Source: Alkaliphilus sp. B6464 (lineage in GTDB: Bacteria > Bacillota > Clostridia > Peptostreptococcales > Natronincolaceae). Taken from it: a DNA stretch of 64,000 nt. This document shows, piece after piece, positions 1-7,361 of this stretch. Position 1 is the stretch's first letter. Each line of letters opens with the position of its first letter. The notes beneath the pieces were generated by a model that searched no databases, had not been told where the DNA came from, and saw only the letters and a list, made by a program, of their open reading frames with translations. A program made the position numbers and the translations under genes. The DNA is taken from positions 2,666,001 through 2,730,000 of the forward strand of contig NZ_CP058557.1 in the NCBI RefSeq assembly GCF_018141165.1, written 5' to 3'.

Positions 1-1
1 G

Positions 2-1009
2 GAAGGTAGTAATTCAGGTCCAGTTGCAAGTATTGGATTTGTGGAGCAATCAATACAACAAATACTTTCTGAAGGTGTTAGTAAGGATAAGGTAGTACTA
101 GGTATCCCCTTCTATGGCCGTATATGGAAATCGGATGGTACGTTTAACGGAAGAGGCGTTTCAAATAATCAAATTGAAAATTTAATTAAGAAGTACAATG
201 GAAAGGTAATCTTTGATACGAAGAACCAGTCTCCTAAAGGAACTATTAGCATTCCAAAGGGTGAACAAATTACAGTTGGATATAATACTACATTAAATGA
301 AGGTAACTACACAATATGGTTTGAAAACGAAAGATCTATTAAAGAAAAACTTAAATTAGTCCAAAAATATGATCTTAAGGGTACAGGGAGCTGGAGTATT
401 GGTCAAGAATCAAGAAATACATGGGATTATTTTGATTTGTGGTTAAATAGTAAATATTTTATAGATACTCAAAATCATTGGTCAGAACAACATATTTTTT
501 CAATGGTTAACAAAGGTTGGATGATGGGTACTTCCGCTAATCAATTTTCTCCAGACAAATCATTAACTAGAGCAGAAGCAGCTACTATTATAGTTAGAGC
601 TCTTGATTTAAGACTAGAAACAGAAAACAATAGCATCTCTACATCTTATAAGGATGTTCCTAAATCACATTGGGCTAAGGAGTACATTGATATTATAAGT
701 TACCACGAGTTAATGACAGGTGTCTCAAGTGACGATTTTCAACCTGATAAACCTTTAACACGAGAACAAATGGCAGCTATTCTAACTAGGATATTTGAAA
801 AAGAAGATAATAGCAGTAGTGAAAAGTTAGGTATACCTTATCAATATAAAGATGTGAACCCACAACTTTGGTCTTATAAGTATATAGTATTTGCAAGCGA
901 ACGAGGCCTTTTTAGTGGGTATGAGGATGGAACATTTAAACCCATAAAGCAAATTAGTAGAGCAGAGATGGCTACATTAATGGATAGATTATCAAATCAA
1001 TTAAATTAA
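2..1009 (+). CDS. GH18 family glycosidase with three SLH domains (5' end outside window)
   Basis: The frame is already open at the window edge, so this is the C-terminal part of a larger gene. The first ~135 residues match the end of a glycoside hydrolase 18 catalytic domain of the spore-cortex/peptidoglycan type (KVVLGIPFYGRIWKSDG, and GTGSWSIGQ near the barrel end); the DxxDxDxE catalytic motif would lie upstream and is not visible. Three S-layer homology repeats follow, each with a TRAE/TREQ/SRAE-type core, and should anchor the protein to secondary cell-wall polymer. The role is probably cell-wall or chitin-like glycan hydrolysis at the surface. It is the only intact plus-strand gene in the window. 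The GTG at 41 is internal, not the start. Confidence 0.85.
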   Translation, partial: EGSNSGPVASIGFVEQSIQQILSEGVSKDKVVLGIPFYGRIWKSDGTFNGRGVSNNQIENLIKKYNGKVIFDTKNQSPKGTISIPKGEQITVGYNTTLNEGNYTIWFENERSIKEKLKLVQKYDLKGTGSWSIGQESRNTWDYFDLWLNSKYFIDTQNHWSEQHIFSMVNKGWMMGTSANQFSPDKSLTRAEAATIIVRALDLRLETENNSISTSYKDVPKSHWAKEYIDIISYHELMTGVSSDDFQPDKPLTREQMAAILTRIFEKEDNSSSEKLGIPYQYKDVNPQLWSYKYIVFASERGLFSGYEDGTFKPIKQISRAEMATLMDRLSNQLN

Positions 1010-1014
1010 ATATA

Positions 1015-1068
1015 AATAAATACACAATAGAGGATAGGTTAAAACCTATCCTCTATTGTGTATTTATT
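1015..1068. terminator. Bidirectional intrinsic terminator
   Basis: Two perfect 26-base inverted arms (1015-1040 and 1043-1068) are separated by two bases, with A-rich and T-rich outer ends. It lies between the convergent GH18-SLH gene and the dehydrogenase operon, so it can end transcripts from both sides. Confidence 0.85.
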
Positions 1069-1093
1069 AAGTATAACTATATTAATTATTAAA

Positions 1094-2242
1094 TTATACT
1101 ACTGAAGGTTCAAAAATTAATTCACCTTTCTTAAATCTGTTCAGATGCAATGATTCAATATTAATTGTATTTTTCTCACCTAATATATTCTCTGCTATTA
1201 ACAATCCAGTAGCTGGGGCAAACATAAATCCATGGCCACTATATCCTATGGCCAGATAGAAACCTTCTATTTCATCGACTGATCCATAAATCGGTTGTCG
1301 GTCAGGTGTCATATTATATAGTCCAGCCCACTGTCTTATTACTCTTATATCTTTTAATGGTGGTAAAACCTTCGTCATTCTTTTAGCCATTTCCTCTAGA
1401 AAATGCCAGCCAGATGTAATTCTTAAATCTCTAGGTTCCTTATCATCACCCCTACCCATAATGACACCACCATGAGGCACTTGTTGACAATAAAGATTTA
1501 ATGAAAAAGACATAATCATTGGATCAAGAAATGGTTCTACTGGTTCGGTTACTAGAATCTGATGTCGTTCCGAATATACAGGTAAATCTAATCCAACCAT
1601 ATTTCCTATTTGCTTTGAGTATCCACCAGCTGCATTTACTACTATATTTGTAGATATAAATCCATTATTTGTGTGTACCCCTTTAATTTTATCAGCCTCT
1701 ACCTCTATTCCAGTCACTTCTGTAAAGGTATATATTTGTACACCTAATTTTTTTGCAGCATCGGCATATGCCTGCGTTGTGTGAAAAGGATTAAGATGTC
1801 CATCTTTTTGATGAAAAGTAGCACTAATTAATCCTTCGGTGTTTAATGAAGGAACTATTTGTTTTGCATCATCTAGACTTAAAAGCTTAGAATCTATCCC
1901 CAGACTATTCTGTAGCTGTATATTTTTTTTGAATTGATTATGTTCTTTTTCTGTACTTGATAATATTAAATACCCACCTTGCTTAAACTCTAAGTTACCT
2001 TTATATTGTAGTTCCTCTTCAGCATTTTCAAAAAACTCACAGGATAATTTAGAAATTTTACAATTCATCTCAGTGCCCCATTGTTGTCTAATACCGGCGC
2101 CACATCTTCCGGTTGCACCACTTGCTAAATAATTTTTTTCTAAAATAATAATATTATTAACACCTTTTTTAGCTAAATTATATGCAATCGAACAACCAGA
2201 AATTCCACCGCCTATAATGACTATATCAGCTGTCTTAATCAA
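1094..2242 (-). CDS. FAD-dependent amine/amino-acid dehydrogenase, DAO-fold catalytic subunit
   Basis: D-amino-acid oxidase (DAO) superfamily flavoprotein, related to glycine/sarcosine oxidase, HcnC and the beta subunit of dye-linked proline dehydrogenase. It has an N-terminal FAD-binding GGGISGCS motif, the GATGRCGAGIRQQWG segment typical of this group, and a C-terminal AIGYSGHGFMFAPATG FAD-contact motif. It probably oxidises an amino acid or secondary amine, passing electrons to the Fe-S and FAD subunits encoded just upstream. It is the last gene of a five-gene operon and overlaps the preceding gene. I prefer a TTG start at 2242, six bases after GGCGGTG, over the GTG at 2251 that lies inside the ribosome-binding site. 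The substrate cannot be read from sequence; proline, hydroxyproline and sarcosine are all possible. Confidence 0.8.
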   Translation of the reverse strand: MIKTADIVIIGGGISGCSIAYNLAKKGVNNIIILEKNYLASGATGRCGAGIRQQWGTEMNCKISKLSCEFFENAEEELQYKGNLEFKQGGYLILSSTEKEHNQFKKNIQLQNSLGIDSKLLSLDDAKQIVPSLNTEGLISATFHQKDGHLNPFHTTQAYADAAKKLGVQIYTFTEVTGIEVEADKIKGVHTNNGFISTNIVVNAAGGYSKQIGNMVGLDLPVYSERHQILVTEPVEPFLDPMIMSFSLNLYCQQVPHGGVIMGRGDDKEPRDLRITSGWHFLEEMAKRMTKVLPPLKDIRVIRQWAGLYNMTPDRQPIYGSVDEIEGFYLAIGYSGHGFMFAPATGLLIAENILGEKNTINIESLHLNRFKKGELIFEPSVV

Positions 2243-2522
2243 TCCTATCACCGCCTAAAGCATATTCTGCTATTGCACCTAACTTAATAGCTTTAGCAGG
2301 AGGTCTGTATGTGCCTTGAACTAATTCAGATATAGGCTTACCTGTTATAATAGAAATTTCTGTTAATATAAGTTGATTGCATGTTCTACCCTGACAGGGC
2401 CCCATACCGGCTCTGCTAATACGCTTTATTTCATCGAAGGAAGTATAACCTTCCTGAATTAATCTTCTTATTTCGGATAAAGTTAAATCTGAACAACGAC
2501 ATATAATAGTATTATCCTTCAT
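2235..2522 (-). CDS. BFD-like [2Fe-2S] small subunit of dehydrogenase complex
   Basis: A protein of about 95 residues with four cysteines in the bacterioferritin-associated-ferredoxin pattern (ICRCSD near the N-terminus, GPCQGRTC in the middle), which binds a [2Fe-2S] cluster. In HcnB, octopine oxidase and archaeal proline dehydrogenase this domain is fused to, or sits beside, the FAD/NAD-type subunit; here it is a separate gene. The start at 2522 (MKDNT) is chosen because GGGGG lies six bases upstream and this start avoids the 38-base overlap given by the longer frame. It begins just one base after the stop of the 4Fe-4S gene, so translational coupling is likely. Confidence 0.75.
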   Translation of the reverse strand: MKDNTIICRCSDLTLSEIRRLIQEGYTSFDEIKRISRAGMGPCQGRTCNQLILTEISIITGKPISELVQGTYRPPAKAIKLGAIAEYALGGDRID

Positions 2523-2523
2523 C

Positions 2524-3012
2524 CTAATCCCCCATCCTAATATTTCTAATAATCTTAGCAAACTCTTTTTTTACTACTATAGAAATAATTGGTGTTCTAT
2601 CTAAAAATTTTGTATTTAAAACATTTTCAACTCTAACATCACACACATAGCTACCCTCTCTATCTAATCCCATTACTATATCTCGTTTATTAGGTAGAGG
2701 TAAAAATTCGTAAGGAATTTTTATTAATGCTTCAGTATCACTAAATACCATGTCTAAAACCATAATAGCAAGTCCAGGACATTTACTTATACATAGACCA
2801 CATCCATTACATTCTTGATGATCAATGTTAGGCAAGTCATTTATATCTTTGAATGGCTTTATTGCACTTCTACTACAGGCAGTATAACAAGGATTACATG
2901 GTATATTTTGAAAACATTCTATAATTGCAACTGGTCCCTTATTAAGTCTTTCATCACTTGGGAATACTTTATTTAGGTCTTCTATACTTGGTACTCCTGT
3001 TTGAGATAACAT
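2524..3012 (-). CDS. 4Fe-4S ferredoxin-like subunit of dehydrogenase complex
   Basis: 162 residues with two cysteine clusters: IPCNPCYTACSRSAI (residues ~37-51) and CNGCGLCISKCPGLAI (~69-84), which indicates one or two [4Fe-4S] centres for electron relay. The C-terminal half contains a small beta-rich domain of unknown role. It lies between the FAD/NAD-type subunit and the BFD-like subunit of the same operon, so it probably wires the DAO-type catalytic subunit to an acceptor. The ATG at 3012 follows AAGGGGTG by six bases; the longer GTG start at 3021 would lie inside that ribosome-binding site. Confidence 0.75.
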   Translation of the reverse strand: MLSQTGVPSIEDLNKVFPSDERLNKGPVAIIECFQNIPCNPCYTACSRSAIKPFKDINDLPNIDHQECNGCGLCISKCPGLAIMVLDMVFSDTEALIKIPYEFLPLPNKRDIVMGLDREGSYVCDVRVENVLNTKFLDRTPIISIVVKKEFAKIIRNIRMGD

Positions 3013-3033
3013 AAGTAACACCCCTTGTAATTA

Positions 3034-4134
3034 TTATTTTAAAGCCGTAGTTTCTACATTTATTAATAGCTGTGAAAGTCCTTTCCTTATTTTTGCACCA
3101 GTAGGTCCGGACCTGAGAGAATTTAACTGCTTCATATAATCTAGTCTTTTATTTTCCATATTTTTAGAAAAATAACCTAAGGCAAAGGATGTTGAAATGC
3201 CAGCTAAGTATCCTTCCACCATAGCACTACTAGCTTCTTCTATACCTCCAATATCACCAGCTACATAGATACCATCTACTGTAGTTTTTAAGTTCTCATT
3301 TCTTAATGGTACAAAGCCACCTAATTCGTTGAGAAATTTCATTTGACAACCTGCCTGCCAAAGTAGCTCTGATAAAGGTGAAAGCCCAATGGCAATGCAC
3401 ATAACATCAATATCAATTTCAACCTCTGTACCAGGTATCTGCTTCCAATCACTATCGAGTTTACATATTGTTGCTCCAACTAAATAATCATCGCCAAAAG
3501 CTTCTTTTATTGTATGTTGAGTATAGATCGGGATACCTAATCTTCTTACCTTAGATGCATGTACTAAATATCCACCAATATTAGGAGATGCTTCAACAAT
3601 GCCAACTACCTTTATACCTGCTTGCATCAGCTGATAACTTACAATTAGACCTATATTACCAGAACCAACCATTAATACCTTATTTCCTGGTTTAATCCCA
3701 TAGACATTCATTAACGTTTGCACCGCACCTGCTCCATATATACCAGGAAGGTCATTATTAGGAAAAGCTAAGGTTTTTTCGCTAGCGCCAGTTGAAACAA
3801 TTATAGATTTTGGTTTAATTTTTAAGTATTTATCATTCTCTTCCAATGTAACAATACCATCCTCATATATACCTAGTACAGTTGTGTCAAGTTTAACAAT
3901 AATATTATCAAAGTTTTTAAGTTTATCTAATAGAATATTAGTTATATCAATTCCACGATCAGAAGCATATTGTTTTTCTGAACCAAAAAACATATGTGTC
4001 TGTTTTACAAGTTGTCCCCCAAGCGATCTATCTCTCTCGACTAGCATCACATTTGCTCCAGATTCTGCAGCGCTAATGGCAGCACACATACCAGCTGGAC
4101 CACCACCGATAATTAATACCTCAACCTCCTTCAT
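3034..4134 (-). CDS. FAD/NAD(P)-binding oxidoreductase subunit (HcnB/PDH-alpha-like)
   Basis: 366 residues. N-terminal dinucleotide-binding motif GGGPAGMCAAISAAESG, a second Rossmann motif GSGNIGLIVSYQLMQAG near residue 160, and a terminal YVAGDIGGIEEASSA flavin-contact motif, the layout of two-dinucleotide-binding-domain flavoproteins. It resembles the large subunit of hydrogen-cyanide synthase (HcnB), octopine/nopaline oxidase OoxA and the alpha subunit of dye-linked proline dehydrogenase, but lacks a fused C-terminal BFD domain, which is a separate gene here. It overlaps the upstream [2Fe-2S] gene by ATGA (4131-4134), typical of translational coupling. Confidence 0.8.
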   Translation of the reverse strand: MKEVEVLIIGGGPAGMCAAISAAESGANVMLVERDRSLGGQLVKQTHMFFGSEKQYASDRGIDITNILLDKLKNFDNIIVKLDTTVLGIYEDGIVTLEENDKYLKIKPKSIIVSTGASEKTLAFPNNDLPGIYGAGAVQTLMNVYGIKPGNKVLMVGSGNIGLIVSYQLMQAGIKVVGIVEASPNIGGYLVHASKVRRLGIPIYTQHTIKEAFGDDYLVGATICKLDSDWKQIPGTEVEIDIDVMCIAIGLSPLSELLWQAGCQMKFLNELGGFVPLRNENLKTTVDGIYVAGDIGGIEEASSAMVEGYLAGISTSFALGYFSKNMENKRLDYMKQLNSLRSGPTGAKIRKGLSQLLINVETTALK

Positions 4135-4436
4135 ACTAGTTCTCCTCTCCCCTCTTGAGTATTAATTACCATCCCATCTTTTAATGGCTCAACACATACT
4201 CTAATACTTGGTTTACCATTAACCTTCATTAGGCAAGATGAGCAGTTTCCTATTGCACAGAAAAATCCCCTTGCTCTATGATTTTCATGGCTGCGACTAA
4301 GGGTTTTTATGCCTGCAGCATGCAGAGCTGCAGCAATAGTTTCTCCTTCATATCCTTCTAAATGGAGTCCATTATAAGTAAAACTAATTAAAGCACCTCT
4401 TTTTAAAGTTAGTATAGGGTGTTCTTGAATTCTCAT
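4131..4436 (-). CDS. [2Fe-2S] plant-type ferredoxin-like subunit (HcnA/OoxA small-subunit type)
   Basis: 101 residues. The N-terminal part (SFTYNGLHLEGYEGETIAAA) and the cysteine motif CAIGNCSSCLMKVNG followed by RVCVEP are those of the sarcosine-oxidase-alpha/HcnA-type 2Fe-2S domain. It is the first gene of the five-gene dehydrogenase operon. The ATG at 4436 is chosen because GGAGGTG lies six bases upstream; the in-frame ATG at 4451 would place that ribosome-binding site inside the coding sequence. Confidence 0.8.
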   Translation of the reverse strand: MRIQEHPILTLKRGALISFTYNGLHLEGYEGETIAAALHAAGIKTLSRSHENHRARGFFCAIGNCSSCLMKVNGKPSIRVCVEPLKDGMVINTQEGRGELV

Positions 4437-4478
4437 TTTTAGCACCTCCATTATTATCTTGATATGTTAATGAAATTT

Positions 4479-4517
4479 ATTATATATTGTTCAGGTGTAG
4501 ATTTAACTGCACCCGAA
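4479..4517 (-). promoter_or_regulatory. Candidate promoter and operator of the dehydrogenase operon
   Basis: Reading leftward, a TATAAT hexamer (4479-4484) lies about 45 bases before the first start codon. Just upstream is an imperfect inverted repeat, TTCAGGTGTA (4490-4499) and TGCACCCGAA (4508-4517), with 8 of 10 positions symmetric. It covers the spacer and -35 zone, where no good -35 hexamer is seen, as expected for a regulated promoter. This is inference from position only. Confidence 0.35.
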
Positions 4518-4708
4518 CTTAAATTCAGAAAATTAAAAATATTTTACTTAATATATACTACATTCACTACAATATTCCTTTACTAAAACTAATTTTTTTG
4601 AAAAATTTAATCGATTAAATATGTGTATTAGTGATTACTTGTCTACTGATTTATACATATGCAGTAAACAAAATATTAAGTACATTTGTTTTTTAATGTA
4701 ATATAAAT

Positions 4709-4756
4709 AATTTTGAAAAAAACCCATTGCAAATACAATGAGTTTTTTTCAAAATT
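4709..4756 (-). terminator. Hairpin with T-rich arms, likely intrinsic terminator
   Basis: Arms 4709-4729 and 4736-4756 form a long stem with a six-base loop (CAAATA) and poly-A/poly-T blocks on both sides. It lies outside the transposon, 13 bases beyond the target duplication. Before the insertion it would have stood about 250 bases downstream of the aminotransferase stop (now at 8588), so it may be that gene's displaced terminator. Confidence 0.5.
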
Positions 4757-4768
4757 ATTATTTTTTTC

Positions 4769-4773
4769 TAACA
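4769..4773. repeat. Left target-site duplication (TAACA)
   Basis: Five bases directly before the left terminal repeat, identical to 8459-8463. Confidence 0.85.
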
Positions 4774-4811
4774 GGGGTATAGGCATCAAAACGGGCAAAT
4801 TATACTCTAAG
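4774..4811 (+). repeat. Left 38-bp terminal inverted repeat of the Tn3-family element
   Basis: Starts GGGGTATAGGCA and ends ATTATACTCTAAG. Compared with the reverse complement of 8421-8458, 30 of 38 bases agree, including the first four and most of the inner 15 bases. Confidence 0.9.
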
Positions 4812-4840
4812 GATTTATAGATCATGAAGTTCTTAATTTT

Positions 4841-4851
4841 TATACTCTAAA
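4841..4851 (+). repeat. Subterminal repeat of left inverted-repeat inner end
   Basis: TATACTCTAA recurs here 40 bases inside the identical sequence at 4801-4810. The right end shows the same spacing (8381 and 8421). It is a possible extra TnpA contact or decayed tandem copy of the terminal repeat. Confidence 0.5.
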
Positions 4852-5250
4852 TGGTGTCCAATGGGCAAAGTAGCCAAAATATGATGATGATCATAAGTAG
4901 TCAAAACAAAAAGGCTATCACCTTGTTAGTGCGCCTTTTACGAAGAATATGACACATGGTTTAATAGAAATAATACTTATCTTCCATAGTGAATTAAATA
5001 TTTTTTTCCTTAATGGCTTTCGATATTTTTTCTATCAACAATTTAAGTTCTCGTGATTGGTAGTGAGTATTTGCATTGCTAATAATATAATAGAATTTTT
5101 CTTGATATTACTTGATTTATAGTCGTTTTTTGTTCCTGTTGGTGTGAATAAGAGAAATGTTGGCTCTACACCTTATAGCGTTCTTTTAACCTTTGAAGAA
5201 GCATAGATATATTTGGTTCATAAGCTCAGAGTAGTATTAACTTCTTTCCA

Positions 5251-5299
5251 TAAAAAAACTCCATGACTTATATTTATTCTATATCAATCATGGAAGTTT
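5251..5299 (-). terminator. Intrinsic terminator of the passenger operon
   Basis: On the minus strand, AAACTTCCATGA pairs with TCATGGAGTTT (one bulge) across a loop of about 21 bases and is followed by a run of seven Ts. It lies about 110 bases after the DJ-1 stop codon. Confidence 0.6.
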
Positions 5300-5409
5300 A
5301 CATAAATTTTGAAACAGACTCACTTGAAAGTCTATAATAATCTCCAACTCTGCATTTGGCTTTATACTTTTATATTTATATAAATAATTTTGATTCACTC
5401 AATTTTCTA

Positions 5410-6036
5410 CTATTGAATCGAGCTCATCAACTCAAAGAAATATTTTGTATCCTGAGTTTTATAAAGATTGTACCAAGAATCTAAGGTTTGTGGTGAAAAC
5501 ACCTCTAGAATTTTCAATATGTGAAAAGTAAATTCAAGAGGAGCTATTCCAGAGGCAGTAATCAAACTTCTATCAGTTACTGCGTATTCTTGCTTATAAT
5601 ATTTTTCTCCTGCATAGCTTGGACAGACCATTTTAAGATATCCCAGGTCATTGCTTGTATGAGCTCGCTTATTTAATACCCCTTCCATAGCAAGTCCTAT
5701 TGTAGCACCACAAATTGCACCTACAACAATACCTTTCTCTAAACATTCTTCAGCCATTCTTATAATGGGAGCATGAATTGCTTCTGTCCATGTATTCCCA
5801 CCAGGTAGAATCAACGCAACTGTCTCTTCAATACTACACTCCTTAAGTTCAATTTCTGGCAATATTTCTAGACCTCCCATTGTAGTAATAGGGTTCTTGT
5901 TAATTCCTACAGTTACTATTTTTAGAGGCATTAATCCCTTTTTGTAGTACCTTCCCGAATTGATTTCAGTACTTAAATAACCTATTTCCCAGTCTGCCAT
6001 TGTATCAAATACATAAAGATATACTTTGTTTTTCAT
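5410..6036 (-). CDS. DJ-1/PfpI family protein (YdeA-like), transposon passenger
   Basis: 208 residues covering one class-I glutamine-amidotransferase-like domain of the DJ-1/PfpI superfamily. It starts with a VYLYVFDTMADWE segment (conserved acidic residue) and contains the nucleophile elbow GAICGATIG with the reactive cysteine, then KRAHTSND. Members include glyoxalases, chaperones, isonitrile hydratases and uncharacterised stress proteins; the closest style is Bacillus YdeA/YoaZ, whose substrate is not settled. It lies 100 bases after the WYL regulator on the same strand, so the two probably form one unit. A good ribosome-binding site (GGAGG) precedes the ATG. It sits inside the Tn3-family element and so was acquired horizontally. 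Confidence 0.75.
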   Translation of the reverse strand: MKNKVYLYVFDTMADWEIGYLSTEINSGRYYKKGLMPLKIVTVGINKNPITTMGGLEILPEIELKECSIEETVALILPGGNTWTEAIHAPIIRMAEECLEKGIVVGAICGATIGLAMEGVLNKRAHTSNDLGYLKMVCPSYAGEKYYKQEYAVTDRSLITASGIAPLEFTFHILKILEVFSPQTLDSWYNLYKTQDTKYFFELMSSIQ

Positions 6037-6136
6037 TTTCTATTCCTCCACTTTCATTTTATTAGTACTATTTATCACAGGATGGTTTCAAGCTCCATCT
6101 TAATCAATTATATATTATCTTTACTGACAAATTCAG

Positions 6137-7099
6137 TCAGTGGAGATAATAGTCCAGCAAATCTTTAAGAATTGATGCCATAGCAGCTTTAAAACTATTT
6201 GGTTCAAGCACCTTTATTGCTTTACCATATGGAAGTAGAATATGAGGAACATAGGTATGGATTGAGTATTCATCCATTAAAAAAATCGTTCTGCATTCAG
6301 TTCGTTTTATCAGATGATATCCTAAAAACCAATGTGCACTTAGGTCATTCAATGCTTCTGACTTGCCCTCAATTACTAAAGTGCAAAGTCCTACTTTACT
6401 TTCTATATTCGATAATAAGCTTTCTGTAAAAAACTCACGTGCCGAAAAAGCTTCAGGACGCTTAAACGTATTTTTAGTGCTTATAATACTTATTATTCTA
6501 TCTACCCTAAAGTTACGAATTTCATTCCTAAGATGGCAAAATGCAATAGCGTACCATTTATTGTTCCAGTAAAGCATCCCATAGGGGTCAACAAGCCTAT
6601 GCTTGGGACGCCCTTCATAACCTGTACAGTATTCAATTTCCATAGAGCATTCATTTGCAACAGCTTGCTCGAGTTCCATTAATATAGGTTTGACAGCTGG
6701 ATCGCAAATACGGCTCACTACTTCAAATCCAACTAAATGACGATTGAGAACTTTTTCTTGTTCTTGATTCGAAAACATCTTTAACTTTGATGTTGCATTA
6801 TTTAGTGATTCCATAAAAGGATATCCTGATTCCATTGCAAAAACAGCAGCATGCAAAAGTGATTTTTTCTCTTCAAGATCAAAAAACAGGGGTGCTCGGA
6901 TAAAATTGTTAAGCAAACTATATCCGCCGTTATGACCAGGCTCCGATATTATTGGCACTCCACTAACACACAGTGCATCCATATAACGATAAACTGATCG
7001 TATGTTTATTTCTAACCTTTCGGATATTTGCTTTGCAGTTATTTTTGTACCTGAATTCAGCATCCATAAAATTGCTAGCATATTATCATTTTTTGGCAT
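6137..7099 (-). CDS. HTH-WYL domain transcriptional regulator (YafY/DeoR-like), transposon passenger
   Basis: 320 residues. The N-terminal helix-turn-helix (TAKQISERLEINIRSVYRYM) is followed by SEPGHNGGYSLL, the usual linker of YafY-type regulators. A WYL domain follows at ~150-220, with YGMLYWNNKWYAIAFCHLRN and FRVDRI, and then a C-terminal WCX-type extension. WYL proteins sense ligands, often nucleic acids or nucleotides. It probably controls the DJ-1 gene immediately downstream, and possibly itself. The ATG has AGGGGGTG seven bases upstream. It occupies the position that the resistance gene takes in Tn3. Confidence 0.8.
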   Translation of the reverse strand: MPKNDNMLAILWMLNSGTKITAKQISERLEINIRSVYRYMDALCVSGVPIISEPGHNGGYSLLNNFIRAPLFFDLEEKKSLLHAAVFAMESGYPFMESLNNATSKLKMFSNQEQEKVLNRHLVGFEVVSRICDPAVKPILMELEQAVANECSMEIEYCTGYEGRPKHRLVDPYGMLYWNNKWYAIAFCHLRNEIRNFRVDRIISIISTKNTFKRPEAFSAREFFTESLLSNIESKVGLCTLVIEGKSEALNDLSAHWFLGYHLIKRTECRTIFLMDEYSIHTYVPHILLPYGKAIKVLEPNSFKAAMASILKDLLDYYLH

Positions 7100-7274
7100 A
7101 ATGCACCCCCTAATCTGGTTAACAATTAAATTTTATTGTTTAGAAATATAATATCATTAAATATTGTTTTTAAAAACTTATAACATTTCTTATTATTAAA
7201 TCAACTGTGACGCATTTTTTTACCAATCCAAATTAACTTTCAAATAAATTGTACCACTATATTCCATAAAATTA

Positions 7275-7361
7275 CTACTTTTTAATGGGAACTTCAACAC
7301 TACTTAGATTACTTATCTCTTCTATTACCTTGTATAAAGTTGGCTTAGAAATACTAAACAT
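7275..7361 (-). pseudogene. C-terminal remnant of Tn3-type serine resolvase (tnpR)
   Basis: Only about 28 codons remain. ISKPTLYKVIEE is the recognition helix of a serine-recombinase C-terminal HTH, followed by a short tail and stop. Upstream of about 7361 the frame runs antisense into the transposase remnant, so the catalytic domain and the res site are gone. The orientation opposite to tnpA fits the Tn3 subgroup. The identification rests on a short motif plus context. Confidence 0.5.

Larger units (their letters stand above)
4812..5409. other. Gene-free region inside the transposon
   Basis: About 600 bases between the left repeat and the DJ-1 gene. It holds a second copy of TATACTCTAA at 4841-4850, exactly 40 bases after the one in the terminal repeat, and a terminator hairpin at 5251-5299. 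A minus-strand stretch of about 44 codons (5169 to the stop at 5035) has protein-like composition but no start, no ribosome-binding site and no recognisable family. It may be a decayed passenger gene. Confidence 0.5.

Noticed and set aside
2522-2561. Longer start (2561) for the BFD-like gene
   Set aside because: It would overlap the 4Fe-4S gene by 38 bases without a ribosome-binding site; the ATG at 2522 has one.
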